From JAHEEL01 sp963785245 (GTDB lineage: Bacteria > Actinomycetota > Acidimicrobiia > Spongiisociales > UBA5794), in the NCBI GenBank assembly GCA_963785245.1, contig CAWAUO010000006.1, forward strand, positions 62,001 to 126,000: a DNA stretch of 64,000 nucleotides, read 5' to 3'. Made by a program: the position numbers and the translations under genes. The notes under the pieces are model-generated. The model had not been told where the DNA came from, searched no databases, and saw nothing but the letters and a program-made list of their open reading frames with translations. Shown here piece by piece: positions 1 to 10,538 of the stretch. Each line of letters begins with the position of its first letter. Within the stretch, counting starts at the first letter, position 1.

Positions 1-282
1 GCCGGCACCGGCAAGGGTCACGCCCGCACGGATCGCCACGCGGGTCGAGGTTCGCGCTGCATCCGGGGTGACCGTCTGGGTCCCCTTCTCGACGATGCTC
101 CCGAGCCCGCGTGCCGTCAGACCGGCGATGCCCATCATGATGCCCTGTTGCATCGAGGTTCTCGGCATGAGAGACGGCTCGAACGACATCGCCATGGCGA
201 CACCCTCGAGCGGTCCGGCGGGAGACGACAGCAGTGGGTTGACGTAGTCGGCGACGCGAATCGTGGTGGCCTTGTAATCCAT
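1..282 (-). CDS. alpha/beta-hydrolase family protein, N-terminal membrane domain (partial)
   Basis: This gene begins with an ATG at position 282 and runs off the left edge, so only about 94 N-terminal residues are visible. The segment around residues 33-55 (FEPSLMPRTSMQQGIMMGI) resembles the Abhydrolase_9 N-terminal domain, whose members carry a 'PSL-PRT--QG---G' signature ahead of membrane helices; the catalytic hydrolase domain would lie outside the window. It is separated by 20 bases from the end of secA on the same strand. The assignment rests on one motif, so the function is tentative. Confidence 0.5.
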   Translation of the reverse strand, partial: MDYKATTIRVADYVNPLLSSPAGPLEGVAMAMSFEPSLMPRTSMQQGIMMGIAGLTARGLGSIVEKGTQTVTPDAARTSTRVAIRAGVTLAGAG

Positions 283-302
283 GATCCGGATACTACCGAG
301 CG

Positions 303-2957
<2,655 letters not shown>

Positions 2958-3039
2958 GCGGGGCGAATACTACGGGTCAGGGCGGATTGTTGGGTCGGGG
3001 TGTTGAGCCGGTCGCCAGGCGCCAGTCGCCAGTGCCTCA

Positions 3040-3417
3040 TCACGGACGCGGCCGCGACTGCGCGAGAGAGCGTCTCACCGCGGTCAGCATTCTCCGGATC
3101 TCTGCCACCGTTCCCCGATGGCTTTCGGCGAGTTCGAGATCGCACTACCCGAGATCTGCGGCGAGTCGAAGCTGATACTCGAGTTGGCTCGCCGATCCAA
3201 TGGCGTTGGCGACAAACCGGGCATGGTCACGATCGGTCGAGCGTCCTGAGCCCTCAGCAAGATTCATCGGGATCGATGCTGCAGCTCTGCGCATCTGAGC
3301 CGCCAGCCCAAATCGTTCGTCGGCAGGGAACGTTGATGTTGCCTGATAGATGGCGAGCGCAAGGGCGTGGGCGGCCCTCCAAACATCAAGGCGCTCGTAG
3401 TCAGACACAGCCGACAC
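3040..3417 (-). pseudogene. four-helix bundle protein (23S rRNA intervening-sequence type), nonsense-broken
   Basis: The first 90 codons encode a typical four-helix bundle protein: YERLDVWRAAHALA near the start, then a RRAAASIPMNLAEGSGR core and the final A-DLG. An in-frame TAG at 3145-3147 falls exactly where family members usually carry a tyrosine (LGY). The same frame then stays open for another 34 codons to a TGA at 3040-3042, with helix-like sequence (DLELAESHRGTVAEIRRML) that fits the missing fourth helix. Restored length would be about 125 residues, normal for the family. The simplest reading is a TAC-to-TAG change in a recently intact gene; a truncated 90-residue product (3145-3417) is the alternative. 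The molecular role of the free-standing family is unknown. Confidence 0.75.
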
Positions 3418-3501
3418 ATACCAGATGCGGACGTCCGAAAGAAGGCTGCCGTTACCCTGACTGGGGACTGGCGACCGGCGACTCGTAGGCGGCTCTGGCG
3501 G

Positions 3502-4152
3502 CTACGACAGGCTGATCAGATCCTCGCGGACGGCGTACAGCACCGCTTCGCTTCTGGAGTGGAGGCCGAGTTTGTCGAGAATGTTACGGATGTGATTCTT
3601 CACCGTGTTCTCGGAGATGAACAGCAGCGTCCCGATCTGACGGCTGGTCTGGCCCTCGGCAACGAGCGAGAGGACTTCGAGTTCACGGCCGGTGAGCACG
3701 GGCTTTCGCGACTGGAGGAGTTCCTGGTGTCGGAGGAGTTGCCGGGTCACGTCGAGCAGTTTGCCCGCCATGTTCGGCGAGACGGCGGCGCCTCCACCTT
3801 CGACAGCATCGAGCGCGCTGACGAGGTCATCGAACGGTGCGTCCTTCGTGACGTAGCCGCGGGCCCCTGCCTTCACGCCAACCAGCAGGTCCTCTTCCGA
3901 CTCGCTGGCGGTGAGCAGGACGACGCTCGCTTCAGGAGCGACGGCAGTGATCTTCTCGACGACTTCGAGACCGGAGATCCCGGGCATGAGGATGTCGAGG
4001 AGAACAAGATCCGGTTGATGCTCTTCTGCGCTCGACACGGCCGCTTCGGCGCTGCCGGCTTCGGCAACGATCTCGAATCCGGCATCTCGGAGGGCCGAGG
4101 AAAGGCCCGCACGGAACAGCGGTACGTCGTCTACGACCAGCAATCTCTTCAT
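3502..4152 (-). CDS. NarL/FixJ-family response regulator
   Basis: This 216-residue transcription factor has an N-terminal receiver domain (acidic D8-D9, phosphoacceptor D53 in LVLLDILMPG, T81, K103) and a C-terminal LuxR-type helix-turn-helix (LTGRELEVLSLVAEGQTSRQIG, then SENTVKNHIRNILDKLGLHSRSE). No histidine kinase is encoded nearby, so it is an orphan whose partner must lie elsewhere. It sits downstream of hpf with a 25-base gap on the same strand, inside the otherwise common comF-hpf-secA order. Its regulon cannot be read from the sequence. Confidence 0.93.
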   Translation of the reverse strand: MKRLLVVDDVPLFRAGLSSALRDAGFEIVAEAGSAEAAVSSAEEHQPDLVLLDILMPGISGLEVVEKITAVAPEASVVLLTASESEEDLLVGVKAGARGYVTKDAPFDDLVSALDAVEGGGAAVSPNMAGKLLDVTRQLLRHQELLQSRKPVLTGRELEVLSLVAEGQTSRQIGTLLFISENTVKNHIRNILDKLGLHSRSEAVLYAVREDLISLS

Positions 4153-4177
4153 TTCGGTTCGGCCACTCCGGCTCGGG

Positions 4178-4726
4178 TTATTCCGGTTCGATCATCCCGA
4201 GATCGCCATCGCGCCGGTAGTAGAGCACCGACTGCTTCCCCGTGTCTGCGTCGAGGAAGGTGAAGAAGTCGTGTCCGAGCATCTCCATCTGCAGTGCAGC
4301 TTCCTCGACCGACATCGGCCGCATCGTGAACCGCTTCTTCCTCACAACGACGGCATCTCGGTCCTGAATCTCATCGACCGGTTCGTCGAGTGGGTTGAGG
4401 TCTTTGTGGCTGCTCTTCCGAGATCTTTGGATGAGCCGCTCTTTGAGCCTGCGGAGTTGACGTTCGTACTTGTCCGACGCGGTGTCGAGAGCAGCCCTTG
4501 CATCAAACGCCTGGGATTCGACGCGCACGATCTGGCCGGCTGCGCTCGAGGTGATCTCGACGCGATAGCGGGCGTCGTTGCGCCTCGGATTGCCGCTCTC
4601 CGAGAACTCAACATCGACACTGGTGATGTCGTCGAAGATCCGTGCGGCGTGCTCGGCCTTCTCCTGAGCCAACTCGCGGACATCGTCCGCGATCTCAGTA
4701 TTCCGCCCATGGATACGAACGTTCAC
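4178..4726 (-). CDS. hpf: ribosome hibernation-promoting factor, long form
   Basis: Long HPF binds the 30S subunit and dimerises ribosomes into inactive 100S particles during starvation. The N-terminal S30AE domain (about residues 1-100; VRIHGRNTEIADDVRELAQEK) is followed by a charged linker and the C-terminal dimerisation domain (RFTMRPMSVEEAALQMEMLGHDFFTF near 132-157). At 182 residues it is the shorter end of the long-form range. Its ATG overlaps the comF-like stop codon by 4 bases, so the two are translated from one transcript. Confidence 0.93.
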   Translation of the reverse strand: MNVRIHGRNTEIADDVRELAQEKAEHAARIFDDITSVDVEFSESGNPRRNDARYRVEITSSAAGQIVRVESQAFDARAALDTASDKYERQLRRLKERLIQRSRKSSHKDLNPLDEPVDEIQDRDAVVVRKKRFTMRPMSVEEAALQMEMLGHDFFTFLDADTGKQSVLYYRRDGDLGMIEPE

Positions 4727-5442
4727 TCGTGCTCCCTTCGGTCTCGAACGTGGCCCGGCCCTGGGTCACCCGCGCGCGTTGAATCGACTACTCCAATCTT
4801 CCGGGCGCGGAGGGTGGTTCGGTCCGTGGGACCGCTGGACGGGAGAACCGTCACTGCACCTCCAAGTGGGCCAACTCCTTGCTCCACTCTACTCGCGCAG
4901 GTGGCCACCAGGACAAGAGTCGGAAGACCCCGAAGTGTGGTCGCCGCGGCACGGGCAGTGGTCCCGGTGGTGAGCACGTCGTCGACGAGTGCGGCCCCGG
5001 CCGGGACCGGTGCGCCGGTCGCCGCGAAGGTGACTCGGGAGCGTTCCTCGCGAGGTCGACCGGCATGCCGCCGCCACCAGCAACGGGGATGAATGCCCCG
5101 AATGACGGGAAGACCGGTGCGCTGCGCAACCGCAGCAGCAAGCAGTGCGGCTGGATCGGCGCCGTAGCGAAACGCACGGAGCCTCGCCCGGGGTATCGGA
5201 ATGAGCGCCGTCGCCGTGTGAGGAATCCGGTCGGCCATGGCGTCAGCCAGCGGTGTGACGGCAGCCACCACGGCCCGGTATTTGAGGGCGTGGACGAGGC
5301 GGCGGGCGGTTCCCTCGTGTAGATAACCGGCAACCCCGATCAGCCCATCCCCGACCGACACCTCCGGCGCTCCCCGCAGCCCAAGCCGGCACGCCGAACA
5401 CAGAGCCCCTTCGCACGGCAACGTACACGCAAGACAGAGCAT
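4723..5442 (-). CDS. ComF-family phosphoribosyltransferase-like protein
   Basis: The 239-residue protein starts with a small cysteine cluster (MLCLACTLPCEGALCSAC) that probably binds zinc, followed by a type I phosphoribosyltransferase fold with the PRPP loop ALVDDVLTTGTT near residues 152-163. Relatives of ComFC act in DNA uptake, but in many bacteria the gene is kept without competence genes and its role is unsettled. The last 40 residues are rich in Pro, Arg and Gly and do not resemble the family. It is the first gene of the unit with hpf, overlapping it by 4 bases. Confidence 0.85.
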   Translation of the reverse strand: MLCLACTLPCEGALCSACRLGLRGAPEVSVGDGLIGVAGYLHEGTARRLVHALKYRAVVAAVTPLADAMADRIPHTATALIPIPRARLRAFRYGADPAALLAAAVAQRTGLPVIRGIHPRCWWRRHAGRPREERSRVTFAATGAPVPAGAALVDDVLTTGTTARAAATTLRGLPTLVLVATCASRVEQGVGPLGGAVTVLPSSGPTDRTTLRARKIGVVDSTRAGDPGPGHVRDRREHE

Positions 5443-5534
5443 GCGGACAACGTATCGGCCGAGAAGGACAGAAACTGGGCCCGTCTACCTCAGCAACTCA
5501 GCTCCCGGCCTGACCGGCGACCGGCGACGACCTC

Positions 5535-6782
5535 TCAGGTCCCGTGTTCCCACGATGCGAGGTACCGCGCCTGCTCGTCGGTCAGTACTTCGAGGCTGGC
5601 ACCCATCGAAGCAAGTTTCAGCCGTGCGACGTTCTCGTCGAGTTCGTGCGGCAGCGTGTAGACGTCGGGAACGAGTTCCTTGCCGACGTCGACGAGCCAC
5701 TCGGCGGCGAGTGCCTGGTCGGCGAATGACATGTCCATGACGTCGGCAGGGTGCCCCTCGGCTGCACCGAGGTTCACGAGGCGGCCCTCGGCAACGACGA
5801 TCATCCGACGACCATCCGCGAGTTCGTACTCCTCGAGGTTGTCACGGATCTGGCGGCGTGCGACGGCCATCTCGTCAAGGCCACCCAGATCCAGCTCAAC
5901 GTCGAAGTGCCCGGCGTTCGCGAGGATCACGTTGTCCTTCATGACGTTGAAGTGCTCGGGTCGGAAGATGTGGATGTCTCCGGTCGCCGTGAGGAACACG
6001 TCCCCGATCGGAGCCGCCTCCGCAGCGGTCATCACGCGGTAGCCCTCCATTGCTGCGGAGAGCGCCCTGATCGGATCGACCTCGATCACCACGACGTTGG
6101 CACCGAGTCCGGCGGCGCGCCTGGCGATTCCCCAGCCGCAGTCGCCGAATCCAGCTACGACAACGGTCCGACCGGCGAAGAGGATGTTCGATGCTCTGAG
6201 GATCCCGTCGAGCGACGACTGTCCGGTGCCGTGTCGATTGTCGAAGAGGTGCTTCGTCGCCGAATCGTTGACGGCGACGACCGGGTAGCGAAGGACGCCG
6301 TCGGCGGCCATGGCACGCAGCCGGATCACGCCGGTCGTGGTCTCTTCCAGGCCACCGAGGATCGGCTGGGTGGTCCGTTCGCGATGAAGCACCGTAGTGG
6401 TGTCCGCACCGTCGTCGAAAACGATGTGCGGCTCGGTGTCGAGGATTGCGTTGATGTGCTTGTAGAACGTATCGGAATCCTCCGACCGGACGGCAAACAC
6501 CGGAATGCCGTCGTCGACAAGCGCAGCGGCGACGTCGTCCTGCGTGGACAGCGGGTTCGATGCGCAGAGCGCTACCGACGCACCCCCGGCGCGAAGCGTG
6601 CGCATGAGCACCGCGGTCTCGGTCGTCACGTGCATGCAGGCGGCGACGCGAATCCCGGCGAGCGGCTGCTCGGTCTCGAAGCGTTCCCGGATCGATGCGA
6701 GAACCGGCATTCTGCGGTCGGCCCAAGCGATCCTGCGGCGACCTTCACCGGCGAGTGCCAGATCTGCGATGTCGTAGTTCAT
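5535..6782 (-). CDS. ahcY: adenosylhomocysteinase (short form)
   Basis: AhcY hydrolyses S-adenosylhomocysteine to adenosine and homocysteine, relieving product inhibition of methyltransferases. The 415-residue product has the substrate motif H51-VTTETA, N172-DSATK with the catalytic lysine at 177, and the NAD-binding glycine loop GFGDCGWG at 211-218. It lacks the roughly 40-residue insertion of the long form, so it resembles the archaeal and Thermotoga type. I chose the ATG at 6782, which follows AAGGGA and overlaps the upstream stop by 4 bases; the reading frame stays open upstream to 7151 but that extension is unrelated in sequence. Confidence 0.95.
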   Translation of the reverse strand: MNYDIADLALAGEGRRRIAWADRRMPVLASIRERFETEQPLAGIRVAACMHVTTETAVLMRTLRAGGASVALCASNPLSTQDDVAAALVDDGIPVFAVRSEDSDTFYKHINAILDTEPHIVFDDGADTTTVLHRERTTQPILGGLEETTTGVIRLRAMAADGVLRYPVVAVNDSATKHLFDNRHGTGQSSLDGILRASNILFAGRTVVVAGFGDCGWGIARRAAGLGANVVVIEVDPIRALSAAMEGYRVMTAAEAAPIGDVFLTATGDIHIFRPEHFNVMKDNVILANAGHFDVELDLGGLDEMAVARRQIRDNLEEYELADGRRMIVVAEGRLVNLGAAEGHPADVMDMSFADQALAAEWLVDVGKELVPDVYTLPHELDENVARLKLASMGASLEVLTDEQARYLASWEHGT

Positions 6783-7771
6783 GATGTTCCCTTCGCGAGC
6801 ATGAGCTTGAAACCTTCGAGCGTATCCACGGGTGTCGGATCGATGCCGGCGGCATCGGCCATCGCCACCGAGGCGACATCGCCAACAACCGCCAGGCTGA
6901 AGAACCGAGCCATGGGTCCAGTACCCGTCGACTGCACGTCCCCGATCCGGGCGACTGCGCCCGACAGGGTCGTCGACGTGAGATCCAGTCTTCGAGCGAC
7001 GGCCGGGTGATCGGCGGCGTCCCGAAGGTAGATGACCCCGAACCGGTCGGTGACGCCCGGGTGCCAACCCTCGAGTTCGTTGTGATTCGATTCGGGAATC
7101 GTGCTCGAAAACGCCGGCGCCTTCGCATTCTCGTTGATCTGCGTCTTCCACCGATACGCGGCGGTGGATCCGACGCCGTGTCCGCCGTAGATGACTGCGG
7201 TTCGGTCTCCCAGACCTTCCGCGAGATCGCGACCGAGGACGACGGCCCCGCCGCGACCCGACCCGAGCAGATCCTCGACGACATCTGCGGCCTCCGTCAG
7301 CGCTCCACGAGCGTTTGAGGAGAATCCGGCGGCCTCCAGCATGACCGCCACGGCGGCGGCTTGGTACCCGATACCCGCCCGTGGCTGCAGACTGCCGGGG
7401 ACGCTCACATACGGGAGTTCGCGGTCTTGCGCAACCTCCGACAGGCGACCACCAGAGGCAATCGCTGCGATCGGAAGCCGCGCCGCAATGGCCGCATCCA
7501 CACCCGAGAGCACCTCCTCCGTATTGCCGCTGTAGGAGACGGCGATCACGGTCGCGCCGCTGTCGACGGCCCAGTCTGGCAATCCGTAATCCCGATGGAC
7601 CACGACCGGGACCCGCGGGGAGGAACCGAGGATGGCGACGCTTGCGGCCATGGCCGATCCACCCATGCCGAGGACCACGAGAGGCCCACCACCGCGCACC
7701 GGCGTCGGATCGAGTTCAGTTCCCCACCGAAGCTGCGCCGGCAGGCTGAGAATGTCATCGAGCATCGTCAT
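6779..7771 (-). CDS. SIS-domain phosphoglucose/phosphomannose isomerase-type protein
   Basis: The 330-residue protein has two sugar-isomerase (SIS) modules: LVVLGMGGSAMAA near residues 31-43 and IAVSYSGNTEEVLSG near 75-89. This is the layout of bifunctional glucose/mannose-6-phosphate isomerases and of the mycobacterial protein beside manB (Rv3256c type). It would feed mannose phosphate to ManB. It overlaps ahcY and the Trm112 gene by 4 bases at each end, so all are co-translated. Enzymatic activity of the mycobacterial-type members is less certain than that of the archaeal ones. Confidence 0.85.
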   Translation of the reverse strand: MTMLDDILSLPAQLRWGTELDPTPVRGGGPLVVLGMGGSAMAASVAILGSSPRVPVVVHRDYGLPDWAVDSGATVIAVSYSGNTEEVLSGVDAAIAARLPIAAIASGGRLSEVAQDRELPYVSVPGSLQPRAGIGYQAAAVAVMLEAAGFSSNARGALTEAADVVEDLLGSGRGGAVVLGRDLAEGLGDRTAVIYGGHGVGSTAAYRWKTQINENAKAPAFSSTIPESNHNELEGWHPGVTDRFGVIYLRDAADHPAVARRLDLTSTTLSGAVARIGDVQSTGTGPMARFFSLAVVGDVASVAMADAAGIDPTPVDTLEGFKLMLAKGTS

Positions 7772-7950
7772 TGGTCGGAGGGCGTGGCTTCATCGATCAA
7801 CATGACCGGGATGCCATCGCGAACCGGATACTGGAGCCCACAGTCGGAGCACACGAGAGCCGGCGGTTCCGGGCGTTCGGCAAGCGATCCGGTGCAGGAT
7901 GGACACTGCATGATGGCCAGCAACTCCTCGTCGACCAGGTGGTCGGTCAC
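7768..7950 (-). CDS. Trm112-family small zinc protein
   Basis: This 60-residue protein has two CxxC pairs (CPSC and CSDC) framing a zinc ribbon, then the LQYPVRDGIPVML segment typical of Trm112/YcaR proteins. In eukaryotes and archaea Trm112 activates methyltransferases; the bacterial role is not settled. Its place directly before ahcY's operon partner is consistent with, but does not prove, a link to methylation. It overlaps both neighbours by 4 bases. Confidence 0.85.
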   Translation of the reverse strand: MTDHLVDEELLAIMQCPSCTGSLAERPEPPALVCSDCGLQYPVRDGIPVMLIDEATPSDQ

Positions 7951-9284
7951 GATCCCTCCTTGATGATCGAAGCGACCGTTGCGACGAGATCGTCAACGGC
8001 GGCCCCATCGGGTGCTTCGGCGTTCAACCGAAGCTTCGGTTCGGTGTTCGACGGACGCAGATTGAACCACCGATCGCCAAAGTCGACCGTCAGTCCGTCG
8101 AGGTGATCGATTGTGGCATCGCTGAAGGCCCCGGCAACCGCGGCCGTTGCGGCTGCCTGATCTGCAACGTCGTAGTTGATCTCACCCGAACTCGCGTACG
8201 GCTCGTACTCCGCACGCAGTTCCGAAAGCGGCTTTCCAGCCTCGGAAAGCACCTGCATCAAGACCAGGAGAGCAAGGATGCCGGAGTCGGCACGGAAGTT
8301 GTCGCGGAAGTAGTAGTGCCCGGAGTGCTCTCCGCCGAAGACCGCTCCAGTCTCCTTCATCACCTGCTTGATGTACGAATGCCCGACCTTGGTGCGCACC
8401 GGGTTCCCTCCGGATGCCGCGACGCGCTCCGCCACCGCCTTCGAACAGATGAGGTTGTGGACGATCGATGCCCCGGCCTCTCGCTTGAGGAACCAGTCGG
8501 CCACGAGCGCCGTCGTGGTGCTGCCAGGGAGCGGGACGCCCTGGTCGTCGATGAAGAACGCACGGTCGGCATCGCCGTCGAACGCGACACCGAGATCGGG
8601 CCGCTCGGCCTCCATCAGCGAGAGCAGGTCGACGAGGTTCTCGGGCCGGAGTGGGTCGGCCGGATGATTCGGGAACGTCCCGTCGGGCTCCAGGTACAGT
8701 CCAATGAGATGGGCGGGCAGGCGGTCGAACACGGATGGCAGAGCGACGCCCGCCATGCCGTTGCCCCCATCGGCAGCGACCGTCAGTTCGGTGAAGACGT
8801 CCGGTTCGACGACGCCGAGAAGATGATCGACGTACCCCACCAGGATATCGGCGGGCACGACCGACCCGCGCACTGAGACCTCCGGCTGGGGTGCGCCTGC
8901 GAGTTCCTTGATTTCGCGCAAGCCGGTCTCCTCACCAACCGGCGCGGCCCCGGCGAGACAGAACTTCAGACCGTTGTACTCCGGCGGATTGTGCGATGCG
9001 GTGACGACCACCCCAGGAAGGTCCATGGATCCGGAGACGAAGTAGAGCGCATCGGTAGTGATCTCCCCGATTTCGACAACATCGACACCGGTCCGTGTGA
9101 TGCCCTCGATGAGCGCCGCAGAGATTCCCGGTGACGATAGGCGGCAGTCGCGGCCGACGGCGATCCGCTCAACCCCCGCAAAGACGGCAAAGGCGTAGCC
9201 AATCCTGGTCGCGACCGCCTCGTCAATCTGGGACGGGTAGAGGCCCCGCACGTCGTAGGCCTTGAAGATGCTGTTGAGATCCAT
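7947..9284 (-). CDS. manB: phosphomannomutase/phosphoglucomutase
   Basis: ManB interconverts hexose 6-phosphate and 1-phosphate, supplying mannose-1-phosphate for GDP-mannose and cell-envelope mannosides. The 445-residue protein begins MDLNSIFKAYDVRG, carries the phosphoserine loop VTASHNPPEYNG, the metal loop FDGDADR, and the C-terminal phosphate-binding RPSNTEPKLR. The frame stays open upstream to 9833, but that stretch lies across the divergent glycosyltransferase and is not homologous; the ATG at 9284 directly precedes the conserved N-terminus. No Shine-Dalgarno sequence precedes it, which agrees with a leaderless promoter 6 bases upstream. Confidence 0.95.
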   Translation of the reverse strand: MDLNSIFKAYDVRGLYPSQIDEAVATRIGYAFAVFAGVERIAVGRDCRLSSPGISAALIEGITRTGVDVVEIGEITTDALYFVSGSMDLPGVVVTASHNPPEYNGLKFCLAGAAPVGEETGLREIKELAGAPQPEVSVRGSVVPADILVGYVDHLLGVVEPDVFTELTVAADGGNGMAGVALPSVFDRLPAHLIGLYLEPDGTFPNHPADPLRPENLVDLLSLMEAERPDLGVAFDGDADRAFFIDDQGVPLPGSTTTALVADWFLKREAGASIVHNLICSKAVAERVAASGGNPVRTKVGHSYIKQVMKETGAVFGGEHSGHYYFRDNFRADSGILALLVLMQVLSEAGKPLSELRAEYEPYASSGEINYDVADQAAATAAVAGAFSDATIDHLDGLTVDFGDRWFNLRPSNTEPKLRLNAEAPDGAAVDDLVATVASIIKEGS

Positions 9285-9290
9285 GCCGTG

Positions 9291-9316
9291 ATTGTACGGT
9301 CGATCCTGCGCAGGAT
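9291..9316 (-). promoter_or_regulatory. manB promoter -10 with 14-bp palindrome
   Basis: Read on the minus strand, TACAAT at 9296-9291 lies exactly 6 bases before the manB ATG, the spacing of leaderless actinobacterial promoters. Just upstream, ATCCTGCGCAGGAT (9303-9316) is a perfect 14-bp palindrome occupying the space between the -10 and the expected -35, a typical repressor position. On the other strand TACACT (9341-9346) could be the -10 of the divergent glycosyltransferase gene. No regulator is identified. Confidence 0.45.
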
Positions 9317-9356
9317 GGGTTCCTGTTGCGAATCCCTTCCTACACTCGCCAACAGC

Positions 9357-10064
9357 ATGACCTCTCACCCTCCAATCACTCTGTCGGTCGTGATTCCGGT
9401 TCACAACGAGGCCGACTACCTCGTCGGAGCGCTCGAGGAACTGTTCGACGAGATCGCAGACGTCCCTGCGGACATCACCGTGCTGATCGCCGAGAACGGC
9501 TCGACCGACGGAACCGCCGAAGCCGTACGGCAACTGATGCCCGATTATCCAGCGCTGGCGCTGCTTGAACTCCCGACGCCCGACTACGGCGCCGCCATGC
9601 GGGAAGGTTTCCTGGCGACCGACGGTGATTGGGTCGTCAACTTCGATATCGACTACTTCTCTGCCGGCTTCCTTCGCGCGGTCGTCGACATTGGGTCGGA
9701 GGCCGATCTCGTGCTCGCCTCGAAGCGTGTTGAGGGTGCCGACGATCGCCGCGGGCCGGTGCGACAGTTCGCGACGTTCACGTTCAATCAGATCCTTCGC
9801 TTCATGCTGTCTTCCGGCGTCTCGGACACCCATGGAATGAAGGCAATTCGCCGGGAGGTGGTCGATCAGATAGCGAGCGCAGTGATCTCGACGCAGGATC
9901 TGTTCGACACCGAACTGGTTGTCCGCGCGGAACGAGCCGAGTTTCGGATCGTCGAGGTCCCCGCCGTCGTCGAGGAGAAACGCGAAGCGAAGACCAGCCT
10001 CGCGAGACGGGTGCCACGAACCCTCAAGGGCGTGTGGAACGTCAGGAAGAGCCTGAAGGGCTAA
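9357..10064 (+). CDS. family 2 glycosyltransferase, polyprenyl-phosphate sugar synthase type
   Basis: The 235-residue GT-A enzyme opens with LSVVIPVHNEADYLVGALEE, has AENGSTDGT for nucleotide-sugar binding, GAAMREGFLATDGDWV and the metal motif DID (VNFDIDYF). It is short and lacks membrane helices, like dolichyl/polyprenyl-phosphate mannose or glucose synthases. The start at 9357 lies right before the conserved N-terminus; the longer open frame from 9288 is divergent from it. Its neighbours GtrA and a GT-C-like protein suggest it makes the lipid-linked donor for them. It converges on gtrA with 15 bases between. Confidence 0.88.
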   Translation: MTSHPPITLSVVIPVHNEADYLVGALEELFDEIADVPADITVLIAENGSTDGTAEAVRQLMPDYPALALLELPTPDYGAAMREGFLATDGDWVVNFDIDYFSAGFLRAVVDIGSEADLVLASKRVEGADDRRGPVRQFATFTFNQILRFMLSSGVSDTHGMKAIRREVVDQIASAVISTQDLFDTELVVRAERAEFRIVEVPAVVEEKREAKTSLARRVPRTLKGVWNVRKSLKG

Positions 10065-10079
10065 CTCGAGGCCGATGCT

Positions 10080-10538
10080 TCATACGTCAGCGGTACCGCG
10101 GTCCTGCTCGCGGATCGCCTTCCCGAACACGATGTCGCGATACGACGCGAACTTCGGGAGCAGGATCACGATCGACGTCGCCAGGTACACCGCGTTGGCT
10201 GCGATCTTCGACAGCGGCCCGAACATCGCTTCTGCAATCCACATCGTCCCCGCCGTTCCTGCCCAAGCGGCCAGGTTGACGAGATAGAAGTTCGCGGTCT
10301 CTCGTCCGGAGACCTTCCCATCTTTGATCTCGAACGTCCACGCTCGGTTGAGGAGATACGACATGAACGTCGTGATTGCGAACGCGGCGCTGACGGCAAT
10401 GACCGACCACCAACCGATCCAGAGAAACACATTGAACAAGGCAAATGACACCACGGTGTTTGCGATGCCGACGAGCCCTACCTTCACGAACTGTTCCAGC
10501 GATTGCTTCGTCATGAAGCTGGCGAGGTAGTTCTTCAC
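10080..10538 (-). CDS. GtrA-family membrane protein
   Basis: The 152-residue protein has four predicted membrane helices and the GtrA pattern: FVKVGLVGIANTVVSFALF at the first helix, SYLLNRAWTFE after the second. GtrA proteins are thought to flip polyprenyl-phosphate-linked sugars across the membrane. It overlaps the upstream GT-C-like gene by 4 bases (start 10538, stop 10535), so the two form one unit, and it faces the GT2 gene. Confidence 0.9.
   Translation of the reverse strand: MKNYLASFMTKQSLEQFVKVGLVGIANTVVSFALFNVFLWIGWWSVIAVSAAFAITTFMSYLLNRAWTFEIKDGKVSGRETANFYLVNLAAWAGTAGTMWIAEAMFGPLSKIAANAVYLATSIVILLPKFASYRDIVFGKAIREQDRGTADV

Noticed and set aside
6782..6800. SAH riboswitch before ahcY
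   Set aside because: ahcY overlaps the upstream gene by 4 bases, leaving no untranslated leader.
6783..7151. Upstream extension of the ahcY reading frame by 123 codons
   Set aside because: It lies wholly inside the Pgi/Pmi gene, has no resemblance to AhcY, and the ATG at 6782 has a ribosome-binding site and a 4-base overlap.
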